The notes beneath the pieces were generated by a model that had not been told where the DNA came from, did not search any database, and saw only the letters and a program-made list of their open reading frames with translations. From Amborella trichopoda (lineage: Eukaryota > Streptophyta > Magnoliopsida > Amborellales > Amborellaceae), in NCBI RefSeq assembly GCF_000471905.2, contig NW_006499751.1:6627506-6691505 (forward strand): a stretch of DNA of 64,000 bases, read 5' to 3'. Of the stretch, positions 60,087 through 64,000 are shown one piece after another. Position numbers and translations under genes: made by a program. Each line of letters starts with the position of its first letter. Position 1 is the stretch's first letter.

Positions 60087-60158
60087 TATATAAACAGGCA
60101 CTGCCTCATTGTAAAAAAAAAAAATAACTGTCGATTCATTCTTGGAGGATTCAATAAA
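60087..60158 (+). promoter_or_regulatory. LTR promoter and polyadenylation signal (E6)
   Basis: TATATAAA at 60087-60094 and AATAAA at 60153-60158. Transcription would start about 30 bases past the TATA; a run of A lies at 60113-60124. Confidence 0.75.
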
Positions 60159-60514
60159 ATTTCCATTATTGCTTGAACCTTTGAGTATGTCTTGGAGAGA
60201 CAGCGAGAGGGTCGGTCCTCGAGCAGGCAACTTTCTCTCTCCTCCCCTCTCTTCTCTCTTCTCTCTCTTTCTCTTCTCTCCCTTATCTCTCTTTATCTCT
60301 CTTCTCTCTCTTCTCTATTTCTCTCTCTTTTCTTTCTCTCTCTTCTCTCTTTTTCTCTCACTCTCTCTTCTCTCTCTTTCTATCTTTTCTCTTTCTCTCT
60401 CTTCTCTTCTCTCTCTCTTTCTCTCTCTTCATCTTTATCACTTTCTCTCTCCTTTTCCCATCTCTATCTCTTCCTCTCTCATCTTCTCTTCTCCTCTCTA
60501 TCGTTTTTTGTCAA

Positions 60515-61030
60515 CTGACGAGACCTAGTGCTGGTTGGTCGTCTCTCTCTTCTCCCATCAGTCAACGAAGCCTAGCACCGGTTGGTCTTCTCTCTCTTCT
60601 TCTATCAGCTGGCGAGACCTAGCATCGGTTGGTCTTCCTTATCTTCTTCTGTTAATCGATGAGAAACTAGAACCCGTTAGTCTTCTCTCTCTTCTTCTCT
60701 CAATCGATGAGGCCTAGCGCTGATTGGTCTTCCATCTCTTCTTCTATCAACTCGGTAAGACCTAACGCCAGTTGGTTTTCTCTTTCTTCTTCTATCAATC
60801 GATGAGACTTGGCGTCTGTTGATCTTCTCTCTCTTCTTCTATTAGTCGGCGAGACTTAGCGCCGACTGCTTTTCCCTCTCTTCTTCTGTTAGTTGCCGAC
60901 ACTTAGTGTCAGCCGGTTCTCTTCCTCTCTTCTCATCTGACACAGTCGGTGATGCCTAGTGCCGATTGCTTCCTCTCTCTCCCATCTCTTGAAACAGTCG
61001 GCAATGTCTAGCGCTGACTACATCTCCTCT
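60515..61030. repeat. Hairpin minisatellite type A, reverse orientation (E6 LTR)
   Basis: About ten units with CGGTTGGTCTTCTCTCTCTT spacers and arms such as GTCGGCGAGACTTAGCGCCGAC (60844-60865: GTCGGCG pairs with CGCCGAC). It is the reverse complement of the arrays in E2 and E4, as expected for a plus-strand element. Confidence 0.8.
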
Positions 61031-61607
61031 TCCTTCTTCTCGCTCCTCTCTTCCTTCTTCTCTATCCTTCCGTCTATCCCCTTCTTCTCTTTTGCCATTC
61101 CTCTACTACTCTTTTATTCGACCAAGAGGGCTTGAAGTTAGCATCACATGGCAGTCCTGTCGTCTAGCCGTAATGTTGTTGTGCCAGGTTCGCTTGGCCC
61201 GGTTTACTGTGACGACAGACCGACCATCGTGCTTAGCTAGTCGATATTGACAATAACTTCTAGTAGCAATCTTGTGAGCCGATCTCAGTTATCGAGCCCA
61301 TTTCGCTACCACGTTATGGCAATTATTCACCAGCCTAGTAACTGCTCTTATCTTCACACTTGGTTGAATTCTTCTCTCCCCTCATTTTTCTTTCTTCTTT
61401 TTGAATACGCATCCTTACGTATGTTCATCAAAGAGGAAAAGGGTGAGGCCTGACCCACCCATCGTATAACCTTTGCCATATATGTGTGTGAATGCAAGAA
61501 AGCAAAAAATAAGAAGAACACGAGCCAAGAGAGGTGATTCCGAACCAGTTTCATTACTGGGAGGCTTTCTTCATGATCTAAGAGGGGGCCCATGTGAGTC
61601 AGGCTGA

Positions 61608-61613
61608 GTAAGT
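61608..61613 (+). promoter_or_regulatory. Possible 5' splice site in U5
   Basis: CTGAGTAAGTCCC contains GTAAGT, the plant intron-start consensus. The same GTAAGT is kept in the U5 of E1 (5331), E2 5' LTR (31727), E5 (40484), E4 3' LTR (41833) and E4 5' LTR (53475), and is altered in E3 and X. Its neighbourhood (GATCTAAGAGGG...) is also well kept, so splicing is only one explanation. Confidence 0.35.
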
Positions 61614-61786
61614 CCCGAACCCACCTTTAAATTCCTCTCACTGGTTATTAATACCTGCCCTCGTTTTCGAACGAGGTTCCCAAGAGAGTGATTTCACAAA
61701 TGTCTCGGGTCTCTCCCGAAACCTGAGACACGTGCCTCCCAATCCTCCAGGGATTCGGAGGGTGAGATTGAGGCACCTAACCAGCT

Positions 61787-61804
61787 TGGCGACTCCACTG
61801 GGGA
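61787..61804 (+). promoter_or_regulatory. Primer-binding site of E6
   Basis: TGGCGACTCCACTGGGGA, three bases after the LTR end. It is the unmutated-looking form of the site in this family. Confidence 0.9.
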
Positions 61805-63429
61805 CTAACTACCCCTTAATCAAATCGTTCTTGTTTCGCTAGTTTCTCCTTTATCTGCTTTCATTCTCTTTTCACATTCACTTATAGCTGCTGGGTTCTG
61901 TAGTCCATTTATCAGGATCGGGGATTTTTTTTATCCCCTTATTCAAGAGTATCCCTAGGGAACAAGATCCTTCGACTACATTCCCAACCATCCTCTTGGG
62001 CAAGACCCCTTGTTTAACTCCCAGGTCTTAACCTAGACCAGTGTGAGAAGGGATTTGAAGATCCCTCACCCCCTATCTCTTCGCTCTGGTGGAAACTCCA
62101 CCAAGGCGCCTTGCATGGGTAGCACTTATGTTACCCCACACAGCATGCACCCAGCCACTGATAAGTCACTTGCCAGTTGTGTTTCTGAGGTACTTCAGAA
62201 TGCTGCCCAATCCCTTTCTATAAAAGGCAAGCAAGATGTCGTTGCTTCTGTAGGTCGCCATAAGGCTACCCCTCACATTCCTACACCATTAGTCTATATC
62301 CCTAGAGGCTCCACACATCGAGGCGGAAACCCCACGGTCTTCACTCCTCACACACACCACAAGGCTTGTGGGTCACTCTCTCGAGTCACACCTCGGGGGA
62401 ACCCTTCTACTACGTCGAGACCGTGTTCAAGATCAAACCTTCTAAGGCTAGATCTTGCGCACACCACTCATGTTCATCTCACTGCTCGAGACAACGCCAT
62501 CATTGCGCTCGAGTCCACAGGAGACGACCTTCTCGTCCTCTTCCTATGCACACACGAGTGCACCCTGTAAGGGAAAGGCTTGTACGTGTTCTCTTACAGA
62601 CACCTGCTCGTAGTTCTCAGCCTCTTAATGTCAGATCACTTGCACGAGCTCAAGTGGACCCCCAGGTTCCCCATGATCCTTCTTCAAGGGGTGCACATGC
62701 GTCGTCATCTCAGAGATCCCCTCATCCTCGACTCAAGCCTCCTCATGAGTCGACCATGCTCCTCCTTCATCGAGTAAGCATCTTCAGCTTTAGTACTAGA
62801 AGGTTTTACCCTAGAGTACCATCCTGAACCAGCCCCAACACTTTGTCATGTCTCTGGAGCGCATAAGAGAGCTCGGGGCATAGACCTCATGAAAGATCGC
62901 GTTCTTCATCCTCCTCGGCCCAAGATGACCCTAGTTCTTGGTCCTCATCCATTGCCGCACCTAATCGAGACAACTCTCTCCTTTGTAGGAAGAGTTGACC
63001 AGCCGCACCTAAATCGCAGTTTTGACACGAGGTCCATAAAAAACGCGAGGCTAAATGTGATAGAGGTCTGCGAATTTTGACTAGGGAGTTGACCAAGGTA
63101 GTCAAAACAACTAATTTTTACGACCCTCTTCACTTGAATCCCTTCTACCCCGTTCAGACAATGAAGCTAAAGAAGAGCTCAATGAGCCCTGTGTTGTGGT
63201 TACTATCGCAGAAGAAGACCAAGCCACTTAACAGCCGCGGTCCCAAGACTGTCGTGAACCGGCTCCTTACCCACGGTCTCAAGACCGTTGAGAACCGATC
63301 TAAACGTGATCTGCATACAAAACTCATGTTCAGTCAGGGCATGATGACCCCTTACTAACTGACCTACCATGTACGAACCATCAAGCTCGCAAACCTATTG
63401 TTGCCACTAACGTCGGTCCCCATAATGAA
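61805..63429 (+). other. Leader between primer-binding site and gag (E6)
   Basis: About 1.6 kb. The stretch 62043-62570 is open for 175 codons: RRDLKIPHPLSLRSGG, NSTKAPCMGSTYVTPHSMHP, then a Ser/Thr/His-rich part (PTVFTPHTHHKACG). It is the longest leader frame among the copies. Similar frames are in E1 and E4. Ogre elements are known to have an extra frame upstream of gag, so this may be its remnant. No domain was recognised. Confidence 0.5.
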
Positions 63430-64000
63430 ATGGTCAGCATAATGGTCATAAGCGAGCCCAGTCGTAGGAGGATCGCATGAATAAGTTCGAGGATATGGTG
63501 CATGGGATGATGGAAAAGATCGATCATATTGATGTTGCACACCATTCGACTAACCATGAGGCCAATTCCCATCACTCTGATGGTGGACCTCCTTGGCAAG
63601 CTCCTCCATTTACCTCACAGGATAATTTTGTCCCTCATTTGGTTTCTCAATCAGATATTGATGCAATGGTCACCCATAGCCTAAAGAACAGACAAATTCC
63701 GAGCATACAGGGTGCGACGGCTTATCAAAGACCAAATCCTTCCTATATTGATCAGGTCTCGTTCCCCTTAGACTATAAGGAAGCAGTCCAAACTTGTGTG
63801 CGGAACATGCAACCTGAAAACGCTCTACATGTCGAGGCCTTTAATCCGACCTCCATGTCAGAGTTATCTCTAAATCATATCGTAAAGAAAATTTGTCACA
63901 CCATCATGGTGGGGCAGACAACCATCAACAAGTTCAGCGAACAACGGGGGCAATGGTGGCTCTCAGAATAACACACGGGGCAGCCAACAGAAAGGGGTAA
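63430..64000 (+). pseudogene. Fossil gag region of E6 (runs off the window)
   Basis: The open stretch 63477-63971 begins MNKFEDMVHGMMEKIDHIDV and includes VSQSDIDAMVTHSLKNRQIP and PNPSYIDQVSFPLDY, then CVRNMQPENALHVEAFNPTS. These match E4 gag blocks. It is a fossil; its 3' side is not in the window. Confidence 0.75.

Larger units (their letters stand above)
58803..61783 (+). repeat. 5' LTR of E6 (subfamily A, about 2.98 kb)
   Basis: It runs from TATTTGAACGTATTTTTC to GGCACCTAACCA. In sense order: U3, TATATAAA (60087-60094), AATAAA (60153-60158), CT-rich tract (60225-60500), hairpin array (60515-61030), U5 with GTAAGT at 61608-61613. This is the clearest plus-strand copy of the LTR design. 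Confidence 0.9.
58803..64000 (+). mobile_element. E6: Tat/Ogre-like element, first visible part, nested in E5
   Basis: In order on the plus strand: 5' LTR (58803-61783), primer-binding site (61787-61804), leader (61805-63429) and gag (63430 to the window end). ATGGC precedes the LTR as the likely target copy. The right part is not in the window. It is broken. Confidence 0.85.

Noticed and set aside
60142-60528. Ser/Leu-rich plus-strand frames, and similar ones at 43086-43495 and 54542-54817
   Set aside because: They come from CT- or GA-rich tracts and hairpin arrays of LTRs, open in more than one frame.
1-64000. Host protein-coding genes, tRNA or rRNA genes
   Set aside because: No intron-exon pattern, cloverleaf or rRNA-like stretch was recognised by reading; all coding similarity seen is to retroelement proteins, apart from the unknown frame at 17243-17905.

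Overview
The window looks like plant nuclear heterochromatin from a large, repeat-rich genome. I found no host gene, tRNA or rRNA that I could support. Almost every base belongs to nested, decayed Ty3/gypsy LTR retrotransposons. Most belong to one family with LTRs of about 3 kb, a primer-binding site reading TGGCGACTCCACTGGGGA, a long leader before gag, and long repeat-filled non-coding regions. These traits fit the Tat/Ogre-like lineage of plants. One element is instead a Tekay/Del-type chromovirus. The species cannot be named from this sequence. A run of 20 N at 27564-27583 marks an assembly gap.

Layout. 1-2540 is AT-rich repeat of unknown origin. 2541-8193 (E1, minus strand) has gag, leader, primer-binding site and one LTR. 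8199-11472 (E0) is the 3' non-coding part of a related minus-strand element. 11473-15260 is the chromovirus (minus; LTR, polypurine tract, integrase). 15261-22390 (X, minus) has an LTR piece, an open frame on the opposite strand, protease and gag. 22395-24174 and 34539-34856 (Y, plus) are two parts of one pol region split by E2 (24175-34533, minus), which has two LTRs but no recognised gag or pol. At 34857 E3 (plus; LTR, leader, gag) begins inside Y. At 40327 the LTR of E5 (minus) interrupts the E3 gag. At 41661-56630 E4 (minus; two LTRs, leader, gag, no pol recognised) sits inside the E5 LTR, flanked by an exact 5-bp duplication ATGGG. E5 resumes at 56636 and runs to 58802. E6 (plus; LTR, leader, gag) starts at 58803 and leaves the window. 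The nest is therefore four deep: Y contains E3, E3 contains E5, E5 contains E4.

The most unusual signal is that several unrelated parts of these elements are built from palindromic minisatellites. In the transcribed leader part (R-U5) of the LTRs, arrays of 50-60 bp units alternate a purine spacer with a hairpin. Stem sequences differ between units while pairing is largely kept: CAGTCGG/CCGACTG, CAACCGA/TCGGTTG and CAATTGG/CCGATTG all occur. A divergent LTR (15261-16957) has the same layout with a different hairpin. Other palindromic arrays lie in the 3' non-coding regions. The U5 also carries a well-kept GTAAGT, a possible splice donor inside a leader of more than 3 kb. Opposite-strand TATA boxes and one opposite-strand frame lie in the 3' regions.

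All elements are treated as fossils. Short LTR comparisons counted by eye give about 15% difference for both E2 and E4, so these insertions are old, several million years or more depending on the rate used.
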